Shown here: positions 46,363-58,565 of the stretch, in pieces
Layout: every line of letters begins with the position of its first letter
How positions within the stretch are numbered: the stretch's first letter is position 1
Source: Riptortus pedestris
Lineage: Eukaryota; Arthropoda; Insecta; Hemiptera; Alydidae
Assembly (NCBI GenBank): GCA_019009955.1
Contig: CM032228.1
Coordinates: 259,652,001-259,716,000, forward strand
DNA: 64,000 nucleotides
Direction: 5' to 3'
Notes under the pieces: generated by a model
Database searches by the model: none
The model's input: the letters and a program-made list of their open reading frames with translations, nothing else
Told to the model about the DNA's origin: nothing
Made by a program: the position numbers and the translations under genes

Positions 46363-48596
46363 TAGACCACATCTCCACCTCTGCTCCTTCATGGCTATGG
46401 CGAGGCAGAGGTTGGCTGACTCTCCACTATAGCCCACATCTCCACCTCTGCTCCTTCATGGCTATGGCGAGGCAGAGGTTGGCTGACTCTCCACTATAGC
46501 CCACATCTCCACCTCTGCTCCTTCATGGCTATGGCGAGGCAGAGGTTGGCTGACTCTCCACTATAGCCCACATCTCCACCTCTGCTCCTTCATGGCTATG
46601 GCGAGGCAGAGGTTGGCTGACTCTCCACTATAGCCCACATCTCCACCTCTGCTCCTTCATGGCTATGGCGAGGCAGAGGTTGGCTGACTCTCCACTATAG
46701 CCCACATCTCCACCTCTGCTCCATCATGACTATGGCGAGGCAGAGGTTGGCTGACTCTCCACTATAGCCCACATCTCCACCTCTGCTCCATCATGACTAT
46801 GGCGAGGCAGAGGTTGGCTGACTCTCCACTATAGCCCACATCTCCACCTCTGCTCCATCATGACTATGGCGAGGCAGAGGTTGGCTGACTCTCCACTATA
46901 GCCCACATCTCCCCCTCAGCTCCTTCATGACTATGGCGAGGCAGAGGTTGGCTGACTCTCCACTATAGCCCACATCTCCACCTCTGCTCCATCATGACTA
47001 TGGCGAGGCAGAGGTTGGCTGACTCTCCACTATAGCCCACATCTCCACCTCTGCTCCATCATGACTATGGCGAGGCAGAGGTTGGCTGACTCTCCACTAT
47101 AGCCCACATCTCCACCTCTGCTCCATCATGACTATGGCGAGGCAGAGGTTGGCTGACTTTCCACTATAGACCACATCTCCCCCTCTGCTCCGTCATGACT
47201 ATGACGAGGCAGAGGTTGGCTGACTCTCCACTATAGCCCACATCTCCCCCTCAGCTCCTTCATGACTATAACGAGGCAGAGGTTGGCTGACTCTCCACTA
47301 TAGCCCAACTCCACCTCTGCTCCTTTATGACTATGGCGAGGCAGAGGTTGGCTGACTCTCCACTATAGCCCACATCTCCACCTCTGCTCCTTCATGGCTA
47401 TGGCGAGGCAGAGGTTGGCTGACTCTCCACTATAGCCCACATCTCCACCTCTGCTCCATCATGACTATGGCGAGGCAGAGGTTGGCTGACTCTCCACTAT
47501 AGCCCACATCTCCACCTCTGCTCCTTCATGACTATGGCGAGGCAGAGGTTGGCTGACTCTCCACTATAGCCCACATCTCCACCTCTGCTCCTTCATGACT
47601 ATGGCGAGGCAGAGGTTGGCTGACTCTCCACTATAGCCCACATCTCCACCTCTGCTCCATCATGACTATGGCGAGGCAGAGGTTGGCTGACTCTCCACTA
47701 TAGCCCACATCTCCACCTCTGCTCCTTCATGACTATGGCGAGGCAGAGGTTGGCTGACTCTCCACTATAGCCCACATCTCCCCCTCTGCTCCTTCATGAC
47801 TATGGCGAGGCAGAGGTTGGCTGACTCTCCACTATAGCCCACATCTCCACCTCTGCTCCTTCATGACTATGGCGAGGCAGAGGTTGGCTGACTCTCCACT
47901 ATAGCCCACATCTCCCCCTCAGCTCCTTCATGACTATGGCGAGGCAGAGGTTGGCTGACTCTCCACTATAGCCCACATCTCCACCTCTGCTCCATCATGA
48001 CTATGGCGAGGCAGAGGTTGGCTGACTCTCCACTATAGCCCACATCTCCACCTCTGCTCCTTCATGACTATGGCGAGGCAGAGGTTGGCTGACTCTCCAC
48101 TATAGCCCACATCTCCCCCTCAGCTCCTTCATGACTATGGCGAGGCAGAGGTTGGCTGACTCTCCACTATAGCCCACATCTCCCCCTCAGCTCCTTCATG
48201 ACTATGGCGAGGCAGAGGTTGGCTGACTCTCCACTATAGCCCACATCTCCACCTCTGCTCCTTCATGACTATGGCGAGGCAGAGGTTGGCTGACTCTCCA
48301 CTATAGCCCACATCTCCACCTCTGCTCCTTCATGACTATGGCGAGGCAGAGGTTGGCTGACTCTCCACTATAGCCCACATCTCCACCTCTGCTCCTTCAT
48401 GACTATGGCGAGGCAGAGGTTGGCTGACTCTCCACTATAGCCCACATCTCCACCTCTGCTCCTTTATGACTATGGCGAGGCAGAGGTTGGCTGACTCTCC
48501 ACTATAGCCCACATCTCCCCCTCAGCTCCTTCATGACTATGACGAGGCAGAGGTTGGCTGACTCTCCACTAAAGCCCACATCTCCACCTCTGCTCC
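46363..48596. repeat. 67-bp tandem satellite (about 33 copies)
   Basis: The unit contains GGCAGAGGTTGGCTGACTCT, CCACTATAGCCCACATCTCC and ACCTCTGCTCCTTCATGGCT, period 67 bp (46381 to 46448). Within each unit CCACCTCTGC and GCAGAGGTTGG form an imperfect inverted pair, so a single-stranded unit could fold. Variants cluster (CCATCATGAC, CCCCCTCAGCTCC). Confidence 0.98.
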
Positions 48597-51250
48597 TTGG
48601 GTGTAAGGTCGAATCTATATAGACCTGCCTCTTCCTTGCCAGTATCACATACCTGTGATAAAAGGTCGAATCTATATAGGCCTGCCTCTTCCTTGCCACT
48701 ATCACATACCTTTGATAAAAGGTCGAATCTATATAGGCCTGCCTCTTCCTTGCCAGTATCACATACCTTTGATAAAAGGTCGAATCTATATAGGCCTGCC
48801 TCTTCCTTGCCAGTATCACATACCTGTGATAAAAGGTCGAATCTATATAGGCCTGCCTCTGCCTTGACCGAATCACATGCCTTTGATAAAAGGTCGAATC
48901 TATATAGGCCTGCCTCTTCCTTGCCAGTATCACATACCTGTGATAAAAGGTCGAATCTATATAGGCCTGCCTCTTCCTTGCCAGTATCACATACCTGTGA
49001 TAAAAGGTCGAATCTATATAGACCTGCCTCTTCCTTGCCAGTATCACATACCTGTGATAAAAGGTCGAATCTATATAGACCTGCCTCTTCCTTGCCAGTA
49101 TCACATACCTGTGATAAAAGGTCGAATCTATATAGGCCTGCCTCTGCCTTGACCGAATCACATGCCTTTGATAAAAGGTCGAATCTATATAGGCCTGCCT
49201 CTTCCTTGCCAGTATCACATACCTTGGGTGTAAGGTTGAGTCTATATAGGCCTGCCTCTTCCTTGCCAGTATCACATACCTTGGGTGTAAGGTTGAGTCT
49301 ATATAGGCCTGCCTCTTCCTTGCCAGTATCACACACCTTGGGTGTAAGGTTCAATCTATGGAGGCCTGCCTCTTCCTTGCCAGTATCACAGACCTTGGAT
49401 AAAAGGTCGAATCTATATAGACCTGCCTCTTCCTTGCCAGTATCACATACCTTGGGTGTAAGGTTGAGTCTATATAGGCCTGCCTCTTCCTTGCCAGTAT
49501 CACATACCTTGGGTGTAAGATTAAATCTATGTAGGCCTGCCTCTTCCTTGCCAGTGTCACATACCTTGGGTGTAAGGTTAAATCTATGTAGGCCTGCCTC
49601 TTCCTTGCCAGTATCACATACAATTCATAAAAGGTCGAATCTATATAGGCCTGCCTCTTCCTTGCCAGTATCACAGACCTTGGATAAAAGGTCGAATCTA
49701 TATAGACCTGCCTCTTCCTTGCCAGTATCACATACCTTTGATAAAAGGTCGAATCTATATAGACCTGCCTCTTCCTTGCCAGTATCACATACCTGTGATA
49801 AAAGGTCGAATCTATATAGACCTGCCTCTTCCTTGCCAGTATCACATACCTGTGATAAAAGGTCGAATCTATATAGGCCTGCCTCTTCCTTGCCAGTATC
49901 ACATACGTGTGATAAAAGGTCGAATCTATATAGGCCTGCCTCTTCCTTGCCAGTATCACAGACCTTGGATAAAAGGTCGAATCTATATAGACCTGCCTCT
50001 TCCTTGCCAGTATCACATACCTTGGATAAAAGGTCGAATCTATATAGACCTGCCTCTTCCTTGCCAGTATCACAGACCTTGGATAAAAGGTCGAATCTAT
50101 ATAGACCTGCCTCTTCCTTGCCAGTATCACAGACCTTGGATAAAAGGTCGAATCTATATAGACCTGCCTCTTCCTTGCCAGTATCACAGACCTTGGATAA
50201 AAGGTCGAATCTATATAGACCTGCCTCTTCCTTGCCAGTATCACAGACCTTGGATAAAAGGTCGAATCTATATAGACCTGCCTCTTCCTTGCCAGTATCA
50301 CAGACCTTGGATAAAAGGTCGAATCTATATAGGCCTGCCTCTTCCTTGCCAGTATCACAGACCTTGGATAAAAGGTCGAATCTATATAGACCTGCCTCTT
50401 CCTTGCCAGTATCACAGACCTTGGATAAAAGGTCGAATCTATATAGACCTGCCTCTTCCTTGCCAGTATCACAGACCTTGGATAAAAGGTCGAATCTATA
50501 TAGACCTGCCTCTTCCTTGCCAGTATCACAGACCTTGGATAAAAGGTCGAATCTATATAGACCTGCCTCTTCCTTTCCAGTATCACATACCTTTGATAAA
50601 AGGTCGAATCTATATAGACCTGCCTCTTCCTTGCCAGTATCACATACCTTGGATAAAAGGTCGAATCTATATAGACCTGCCTCTTCCTTGCCAGTATCAC
50701 AGACCTTGGATAAAAGGTCGAATCTATATAGACCTGCCTCTTCCTTGCCAGTATCACAGACCTTGGATAAAAGGTCGAATCTATATAGACCTGCCTCTTC
50801 CTTGCCAGTATCACAGACCTTGGATAAAAGGTCGAATCTATATAGACCTGCCTCTTCCTTGCCAGTATCACATACCTTTGATAAAAGGTCGAATCTATAT
50901 AGACCTGCCTCTTCCTTGCCAGTATCACAGACCTTGGATAAAAGGTCGAATCTATATAGACCTGCCTCTTCCTTGCCAGTATCACATACCTGTGATAAAA
51001 GGTCGAATCTATATAGACCGGCCTCTTCCTTGCCAGTATCACAGACCTTGGATAAAAGGTCGAATCTATATAGACCTGCCTCTTCCTTGCCAGTATCACA
51101 GACCTTGGATAAAAGGTCGAATCTATATAGACCGGCCTCTTCCTTTCCAGTATCACATACCTTGGGTGTAAGGTTAAATCTATGTAGGCCTGCCTCTTCA
51201 TTGCCAGTATCATATACCTTGGATAAAAGGTCGAATGTAAATAGGTCTGC
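48597..51250. repeat. 57-bp tandem satellite (about 46 copies)
   Basis: The unit contains GGTCGAATCTATATAGACCT, GCCTCTTCCTTGCCAGTATC and ACATACCTTGGATAAAA, period 57 bp. A second subfamily (CTTGGGTGTAAGGTTGAG) is interleaved at 49225-49620 and near the right end. Since 57 is 19 codons without stops, an 893-codon plus-strand frame and 633- and 555-codon minus-strand frames all stay open; equal openness on both strands argues against coding. The array joins the 67-bp array with no spacer at 48596/48597. Confidence 0.97.
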
Positions 51251-51824
51251 ATCTTTCTTGCCAGTTACGTGCCGGTAGTTGCATAAAGACATTCTCAGAG
51301 TGAGCTGATGTAAAATGACATATGAGGTTAAGGTTTTTTCGTAATTGCTCTTTTTTACAACTTATACGAGCTTAGAAAGTATTCATAGTTTTTACATTCG
51401 TATCATACTGCTGTGTTAATAAGGAATATGCTGAGAAAGATATAAAAGTCTATTAGGAGTGCTCTGGTTATCATAATTTCAGATTTTATATGTGATTCTG
51501 GTTCTAAAGATATGTGAAATTAATTTTAATAATTATAGTAAAATAATACAAAAAAATAAATTGTAGGATTCTGATAGAAATAAATAAAATTGGATGATGT
51601 AATATAAGTAATTTTATTTGAGAACAACATACACACAATAAATACACCCCATTGAAACAATAAATGTTCAAAAAGGAAAAGAAGAAACATAAGTAGTGAT
51701 CAACAGAAGGCTGGGTGTGGTGTTGCGTTTCTTGTTTTATCAATAATCTTAATTCATTCTAAAGCATGCTTAACAAGTTATTTATAAGAATAGATTTCTT
51801 TTGAACATAGCTATCTAAATGTTT
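51251..51824. other. A/T-rich unique stretch, no gene recognised
   Basis: Short spacer between the 57-bp and 42-bp arrays; the 79-codon minus-strand frame in it (51504-51743) has no recognisable feature beyond hydrophobic A/T-driven composition. Confidence 0.5.
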
Positions 51825-51921
51825 CCAGTCCATAAGAGCAATATGGATCAGCAAGTTACACATCTCCAGTCTAATCAAACCTTATGGATATACCTAGCTA
51901 CAAGTCTCCTGTGTATAGGAG

Positions 51922-51961
<40 letters not shown>

Positions 51962-53625
51962 TAGCTATAAGTTCTCATTTTATACTAGCCCTATTGATAT
52001 AGCAAGGTACACATGGCTCATCTAAAATGGCCCTGTTAATATAGACAGCTAAAATCATCCGGTATATAAGAGTCCTATGGATATAGCTACTTATATCTCC
52101 TCAGTTTAGTAAACCTTTGGGATTTAGCTAGAAACAAACTTCTAGTTTATAAGAGCTCTATACATATGGCTAGCTACAAGTGTCCAGACTAAAATAGCCC
52201 TATAATGAAATCTATATACAAGTGTCCAATCCATAATAGCCCTATGGTAAAAGCTAGTTACAAATGTCCAGTCTATAATAGCCCTATGATCCAAGCTAGT
52301 TACAAGTGTCCAGTCTATAATAGCTTTAAAGTCAACGCTAGTTACAAATGTCTAGTCTACAATAGCACTATGGTCAAACCTAGTTATGAGTGCCTAGTCG
52401 ATAAAAGCCCTATAGTCAAACCTAGTTACGAGTGTACAGTCTACAATAGCGCTATGATCAAAGCTAGTCACGAGTGTCCAGTCTATAGAAGCCCTATGGT
52501 CCAAGCTAGCTACGAGAGTTCAGTCAATAATAGCCCTATGATCAAAGCTAGTTATAAATGTTCAGTCTATAATAGCCCTTTGATCAAAGCTAGTTACGAG
52601 TGTCCCGTCTATAATTGCTCTTTGGTCAAAGCTAGTTACAAATGGCCAGTCTATATCAGCCGTATGATCCAAGCTAGTTTCAAGTGTCCATTCTATTATA
52701 GCCCTAAGATCAAAGCTAGTTCCAGTGACCAGTCAATAATAGCACTAAGGTGAAACCTAGTTACGAGTGCCTAGTCTATAATAGCTCTATGGTAAAAGCT
52801 AGTTACGAGTGTCCGGTCTATAATTGCCCTACGGTCAAGGCTAGTTACAAATGTCCAGTCTATAATAGCTTCTTGATCCAAGCTAGTTACAAGTGCCAAG
52901 TCTATAATAGTCCTATGGTCCAAGCTAGTTAGGAGTGTCCAGTGTCTAATAGCCCTATGATCAAAGCTGGTTACAAGTGTCCAGGCAATAATAGCCCTAT
53001 AATCAAAGATAGTTACGAGTGTCTAGTCTATAATAGCCCTACGGTCAAAGCTATTTTCATGAGCCCAGTCTATAATAGCTTTATGATCCTAGCTAGTTAC
53101 AAGTGCCAAGTCTATAATAGCCCTATGGTCAAAGCTAGATACGAGTGACCAGTCAATAATAGGCCTATGAACCAAGCTAATTACGAGTGTCCAGTCTATA
53201 ATAGCCCTATGATCAAAGCTAGTTACGAGTGTCCAGTCTATAATAGCCCTATGATCAAAGCTAGTTACGAGTGTCCAGTCTATAATAGCCCTATGATCAA
53301 AGCTAGTTACGAGTGTCCAGTCTATAATAGCCCTATGATCAAAGCTAGTTACGAGTGTCCAGTCTATAATAGCCCTATGATCAAAGCTAGATACGAGTGT
53401 CCAGTCTATAATAGCCCTATGGTCAATGCTAGTTACAACTGTCCAGTCTACAATAGCACTATGGTCAAACCTAGTTCCGAGTGCCTAGTCAATATTAGCC
53501 CTATGATCCAAGCTAGTTACGAGTGTCCAGTCTATAATAGTCCTATGATCCTAGCTAATTACGAGTGTCCTTGTCAATAATAGCCCTACTGTCAAAACTA
53601 GTTACAAATATTCAGTCTATAATAG
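51825..53625. repeat. 42-bp tandem satellite, left block, decaying toward its left edge
   Basis: The unit is AGCTAGTTACGAGTGTCCAG followed by TCTATAATAGCCCTATGATC and AA, period 42 bp. Copies from 51825 to about 52200 are strongly diverged, with a (TA)n run at 51925-51959; between 53200 and 53400 they are nearly identical. The translated 14-residue unit (SYECPVYNSPMIKA) gives frames of up to about 180 codons, with stops scattered among them. Confidence 0.96.
51925..51959. repeat. (TA)n microsatellite
   Basis: About 35 bp of TA dinucleotides replacing part of a diverged 42-bp unit. Confidence 0.95.
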
Positions 53626-53786
53626 TGGGTCAGCAAGGAATGGCCAATGCGAAGTCGGGTCAGCACAACTTCCTCTCTTCGTGTGCTCCTGTTACTTGAT
53701 GGCCATTCCTTAACCGTTTGTTTTATTTGTCTTAGCTTATTGTCGTTCGTGTTATCCCAAGATTGCTGCCACTGCTGTTGTAGTGT

Positions 53787-56700
53787 CTAAATGCATTCGG
53801 CTAGTACGTCTTGGTGATCTGTACAGTTTATGTCAATGTCTGGTTTTTCTACAGTACACTTGGCTAATCTGTCGATGTCGGTACTTTCCTTGATGTTTGT
53901 ATGTCCGGGTAACCATAAAAGACTAATGTGTATGTTACTAGAGTTTAGTCGGTGAAATTGTTCAAAAATTTTGATAGCCAAAGGATTTATCGAGTAGATG
54001 TTGTTAAATGTATGTAGTGAGCTTAATGAATCTGTGCACAGTACTATTTCATTTTGGCAGCATTGGACTCTTGACAAGGCTAATAGGATGGCCTGAAGCT
54101 CGGCTGTATAGGAGCTAGATACAGGTGTCAATTTTAGCTGGTAATTATCGGAGCCAACTATGGCCTGTACCATTTGCTGTTTTAGAGCCATCAGTATAAG
54201 CAAAGACACTATTAGCTTTGTCACCCAATACTGACCTAAAATAAGCACTGTACATGTGTTGTGAGGTTGGGTTGGATTTTTTGAACTTGCCTAAAGATGT
54301 GTCTATTGTAAAATTTTGAATACGCCAAGGAGGATATGGTAGTAACTGGTAAGTGTATATGTCCGTGTTTGCTAATGGTATTTGTGCAGTGTAAAATGTA
54401 TATCTTATGGAAAGTGGTCTCGGTCTAGTTCGGTAAACCAAATATTTATTATAATATGTATTATCTAGGACTGACGTTGAGCATGGAGTATTTAAGAATT
54501 TAGATCTTAGGACATATTTTATACATAGTTTCTTCCTCCTAAGATCTAAGGGTGGTTCGCCAGCCTCCACATAAATGCTGTTTACCGGACTAGACCTAAA
54601 TGCCCCTGTAGCCAGGCGAAGACCTGTGTTGTGGACAGTATCTAACATTTTTAGAACTCTTGGACGGGCCGATGAATATGCTATGCAGCCATAGTCCAGT
54701 AGAGACCTGGTGTAGGCACGATAGAGTTTTAGCATAGAGCATCTGTCCGCACCCCACTTAGTATTGCTTACAATTCTTAAAAGAGTCAAGGATTTCTTGC
54801 ATCTTGTAAGAAGATCTTTAATGTGGGGTATCCAGGTTAATTTTCTATCAAGTGTTAAACCTAAAATTTTAATACTATCCACATTTATAATAGGGGCAAT
54901 ATAGATGGTAAAATTAGGAGCTGGGGAATTCCTTCTTTTAGTAAAGATTATACTCTTAGATTTTCCGGAGGAAAACTTCATCCCAGAGTGAGATGACCAG
55001 CTCTCTAAATTTACTATCGTCTGTTGCACAATGGAACATGCTTGATCATAGGAACAAGAACAATGGTAAATAAACAAATCATCAGCATACAGGCAGTATT
55101 TTACTGTTGGTGGAATGTATTCCTGAATTGAGTTCATGGCAATGTTAAAGAGTGTAGTACTTAGTACACCCCCTTGAGGCACTCCGTTTTCCTGTAGGAA
55201 CCTATCAGAAAGCGTTGTTCCAATCCTGACTCTGAAATGTCTATTGCTTAAATAATTTTTAATGAAATTAAAAATGTTTCCTTTAATTCCCCAGTCCAGT
55301 AAGGTTGCAAGAATTTTTCGACGCCAAACTGTATCATAAGCCTTTTCTATGTCTAGGGCCACTGCTATTATTAACTCTCTATTTAAGAAAGCATTGAGGA
55401 TATCATTCTCCAGCTTTGTCAGATGATGCATGGTTGAATGGCGTTCTCTAAAGCCACATTGAAATGGAGACAACAATTCGGAATGATCTAAGAACCAGTG
55501 CAGACGTTTATTCAAAATTTTTTCAAGCAGCTTACAAAGACAGCTGTTAAACGAAAAGGGTCGATAATTAGATGCAATCGTTTTATCCTTGCCAACTTTA
55601 ACGACTGGAATAACAATGGATTCATTACAAGAGTCAGGATATAGACCATTCTCATAAATTTGATTATAATACCTCACAAGATGGTTAAGGGCAGAGTCAG
55701 GTAATTCTTTTAACATTTTGTAACTTATTCCGTCTTGACCTGGCGTGGAGTCTCGAGTGTTCGTAAGTGCGATTTTCAGTTCTTTAAGAGTAATTAGATC
55801 ATTGAGAGGATTGTCAGAAGTGTTACAAATTGGCAGAGGTACTGACTCTATTAAATTTTTATATTCGAGAAATTGAGGAGAGTAATTTTTAGAGCTAGAA
55901 ATTTTGAAGAAATGTGTGGCTAAAAGGTTACAAAGATGTAGAGTGTCCGTGATTGTGGTATCATTATCTTTTAAACCTGTCACCGGTGGCCTGTAATTCC
56001 TGTGTAACAGCTTGTTTATGTTCGTCCATAAAGTAGTCGTCGTAGTGTTACTGTTAATGTTAGACAAAAATTCTGTCCATGTTTTCTTTTTACTAGTTTT
56101 AATTACCCACTGCGCCCTTGCCTTATGTTTTTTATAATTTATGAGGTTAGTTTCTGATGGGTTCCTAGAGAAGATACGAAGTGCTTTCTTTCTCTCAGTT
56201 GTTGCTTTTTTACATTCCTCATTCCACCAAGGGGCCGGTGTTTTCTTATAACTGGTACTTGTTTTGGGAATACTACTGTCAGCAGCACGAACTTTAATGT
56301 TACAAAATTCGTCCATGTTAGTCACGTCGGAAGTCAAATGTTCACTGATTGATCTCTGAAATAAATTCCAATTCGCTTTTTTTAAATTATATCTGCTACA
56401 AGTTCTAAACTGAGGCCTTAGATTTTTTTTTAGAGAAATGACAATCGGGATATGATCACTTCCGTACGAGTCATCACAGACCATCCATGAAAATCGAGTG
56501 AAAATGTTAGACGTGCATGCGGATATGTCTATGTGTGACAGTGTTCCTGTACGGGGGCATAAGTGAGTTGGTGAAGTTGTGTTTAGAGGAATCAGATCGA
56601 ATTTGTCCAGGATTGTCTGTTACTGTTGTCCTCTGTTGTTGTATTGAGATGCTGCCCACATTGGGCTCAAGGCGTTAACGTCAGATAATAGTAAGATTGG

Positions 56701-57075
56701 AGTTGGTAGTTGTGTTATCAAGTCGTGTAGTGCAGGTACGTCAATCGGCTCCCTTGGTGGGAGGTAAAGTGAACATACTGTCATACGAATAGGGGAATGC
56801 ACTCTAACAGCAACTGCTTGAACTGTAGTACGTATTGCTATCATGCTGCTATGAATAGTGTCCCTAACTAAGATAGCAACACCACCCGAAGCTTTTCCTC
56901 CATGACAGTAGTCCCTTCTGTACATATTATACCTGTACAGTGACGCTTGTTTATTGGGAAGTAAGTGTGTTTCTTGGAGAGCAATGATGTTAGCAACATG
57001 TCTATCCAACAAACACTTCAAGTCATGTAAGTGTCTATGAAAGCCATTCATGTTCCATTGTATAACACTTTCCAT
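53787..57075 (-). pseudogene. ORF2 of the I-group element: endonuclease, reverse transcriptase, RNase H; one stop, one frameshift
   Basis: Starts at ATG 57075. The endonuclease shows VIQWNMNGF, ALQETHL (catalytic Glu at residue 35), SDVNALSPMW and, later, GSDHIPIVI. An in-frame TAA at 56620-56622 separates most of the endonuclease from the rest; the frame is otherwise unbroken to 54145. The linker has APWWNEECKKATTERKKAL. RT blocks: SNYRPFSFNSCLCKLLEKIL, VALDIEKAYDTVWR, GVPQGGVLSTTLFNIAMN and YCLYADDLFIYH (YADD). RNase H begins with FAYTDGSK, shifts frame near 54165, then gives YTAELQAI, LCTDSLSS and LPGHTNIKESTDIDRLAK, ending at 53787. All catalytic acids are recognisable. The intact protein would nick the target and copy the RNA in place. 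Confidence 0.92.
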
Positions 57076-57089
57076 AAGAATATTTATGT

Positions 57090-58463
57090 TTAGTGTGAAG
57101 ATGTTTTTGGTATTTTACCTTTTACGTGTTTAGGTTTAATAGACTCTTTAGCAGGGGTATTTTTTCGTTTATGTAATTTAGTGTCTAATTTAGGGCAAGG
57201 TTTACCTGATGTTTCCATACGACTTATTTTTGTAGTTTTTGAATGTTCAGTACTTTGCTCATCATTCTCAAGTTTTACAGACCGTGTTTGAATTTTTTTT
57301 GCTATTTCCTTTTTTGGCAACACTACAGTTCCTTCCACTTCAGACTTCTCTTCGTAAGCTTGAGATTCTTCATCTTTTCGTGGAAGAGTACAGTCAAGAT
57401 TCGGCGTAAATAGCAGGTTGCCTTCATCCAAGGTTATATTCATATTAGCAGCCATATGTTCACTCGAAATGCTAGCTTGACTAATTTGAGGCAGGGGCTC
57501 TTTTAATACATAATTGCACAATCGTTCCAAAATATTTTCAATTTTGATCATTTTTTCGGATAGCCTACTGCAATTCGTACAATTCGTTTCACCATTTCCT
57601 CTAGCTATGGTTGAATATAGTGGCTTACTGGCGTCCTTCTTGTTTACAGCGAACTTGTGTTTTGCTTCAATGTACGAGATGTTTTCATTTACCATTTCTT
57701 TTAAAACTATAACTTCTCTTTCATACGGTCCACATCCTTTGCCCCAAGTAACATGATCTCCGCCGCATTGACAACATTTTAGTGGGACTTTACAATCTCC
57801 GTCATGCCTTGATTCACTGCAACTTTTGCACTTTGGTGGTTGCTTGCAGGATTGAGTACTATGAAATAATTGCCAACAATTGAAACAACGCAGTGGTAAT
57901 GGAACATAGGACCTTACGGCTACTGACATATATCCAACTTTTATTTTTTGTGGCAGAATGAGCTCATTGAAGGTAGCAACGAACATTGTTCTCTGCGGCT
58001 TCTTTCTTGTTTGAAACCTTCTGAGATGAACAACATTCTGAGTTCTTAGTTCTTCCAGAATTTCTTTGTTCTCCAGTTGGTTGATTTCTGGACACGTAAA
58101 AATCCCTTTACGAAAGTTCAAAGATTTGTGTGGAGAAACTACGAGAGTATGCTCGTAAAATTTGTTTTGTTTTAATAAGATATCACAAGTCTCTTTGTTG
58201 GGACAGGTTACCAATAGTGCCCCACTATTTCTCATTTTCTTAACCTGAATATCTTTTCCAAATTGAGATATCCACCTTTGAATGAGAAAAGGACTCATTC
58301 TGTTGAATGAAACATCTACACGATCAATCTTTAAAACAATATGTCGAAGGTTAGGTAACGACAAAGAATTCCATTCTTCCGATTTGTTCAAATTAAGATT
58401 CATGGAGGGAGTTTCTTTGTTACCCAGGCTTGTAGAGTGACTAGAGCTCTCTGTTTCTTCCAT
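57090..58463 (-). CDS. ORF1 of the I-group element: gag-like nucleic-acid-binding protein, intact (457 aa)
   Basis: The frame starts at ATG 58463 and runs uninterrupted to a stop at 57090. Residues about 193-244 hold three tandem zinc knuckles: CFNCWQLFHSTQSC (CX2CX4HX4C), CKSCSESRHDGDC (CX2CX4HX3C) and CCQCGGDHVTWGKGC. These mark an RNA-binding protein that would package element RNA into a ribonucleoprotein particle. The N-terminal third (IVLKIDRVDVSFNRMSPF onward) resembles the RRM-like region before the knuckles in such proteins; that is inference. The C-terminal third is Lys/Ser-rich and basic, probably disordered. The ORF2 start lies 15 nt downstream in another frame. This is the only complete open frame of a recognisable element in the window. 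Confidence 0.9.
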   Translation of the reverse strand: MEETESSSHSTSLGNKETPSMNLNLNKSEEWNSLSLPNLRHIVLKIDRVDVSFNRMSPFLIQRWISQFGKDIQVKKMRNSGALLVTCPNKETCDILLKQNKFYEHTLVVSPHKSLNFRKGIFTCPEINQLENKEILEELRTQNVVHLRRFQTRKKPQRTMFVATFNELILPQKIKVGYMSVAVRSYVPLPLRCFNCWQLFHSTQSCKQPPKCKSCSESRHDGDCKVPLKCCQCGGDHVTWGKGCGPYEREVIVLKEMVNENISYIEAKHKFAVNKKDASKPLYSTIARGNGETNCTNCSRLSEKMIKIENILERLCNYVLKEPLPQISQASISSEHMAANMNITLDEGNLLFTPNLDCTLPRKDEESQAYEEKSEVEGTVVLPKKEIAKKIQTRSVKLENDEQSTEHSKTTKISRMETSGKPCPKLDTKLHKRKNTPAKESIKPKHVKGKIPKTSSH

Positions 58464-58565
58464 CTTCTAGATGGAGTAATCTTGTCTTCTACTATATTTT
58501 TGAATTTAACAAACGACAATATTTTTATACGTGTTTCCTTTACAGTGTCAAACATATGATCTCCT

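Larger units (their letters stand above)
53626..58565 (-). mobile_element. Near full-length I-group non-LTR retrotransposon (about 4.94 kb) in the 42-bp satellite
   Basis: Minus-strand order: about 100 bp of 5' UTR, ORF1 (zinc-knuckle gag-like), ORF2 with endonuclease, reverse transcriptase and RNase H, then about 160 bp of 3' UTR. The 8-bp TATAATAG stands at both edges (53618-53625 and 58566-58573), a candidate target duplication, though the motif is also part of the satellite unit. There is no poly(A) tail. The RNase H domain and three-knuckle ORF1 favour the I group over Jockey; the exact clade is uncertain. Only one stop and one frameshift in ORF2 suggest a recent insertion. Confidence 0.9.

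Noticed and set aside
48597..51278. 893-codon plus-strand protein of 19-residue repeats
   Set aside because: Open frames of similar length exist on the opposite strand and in a second plus frame; the unit is a stop-free 57-bp satellite without any transcript signals.
57514..57756. 80-codon plus-strand frame
   Set aside because: Antisense to the intact ORF1 of the I-group element.
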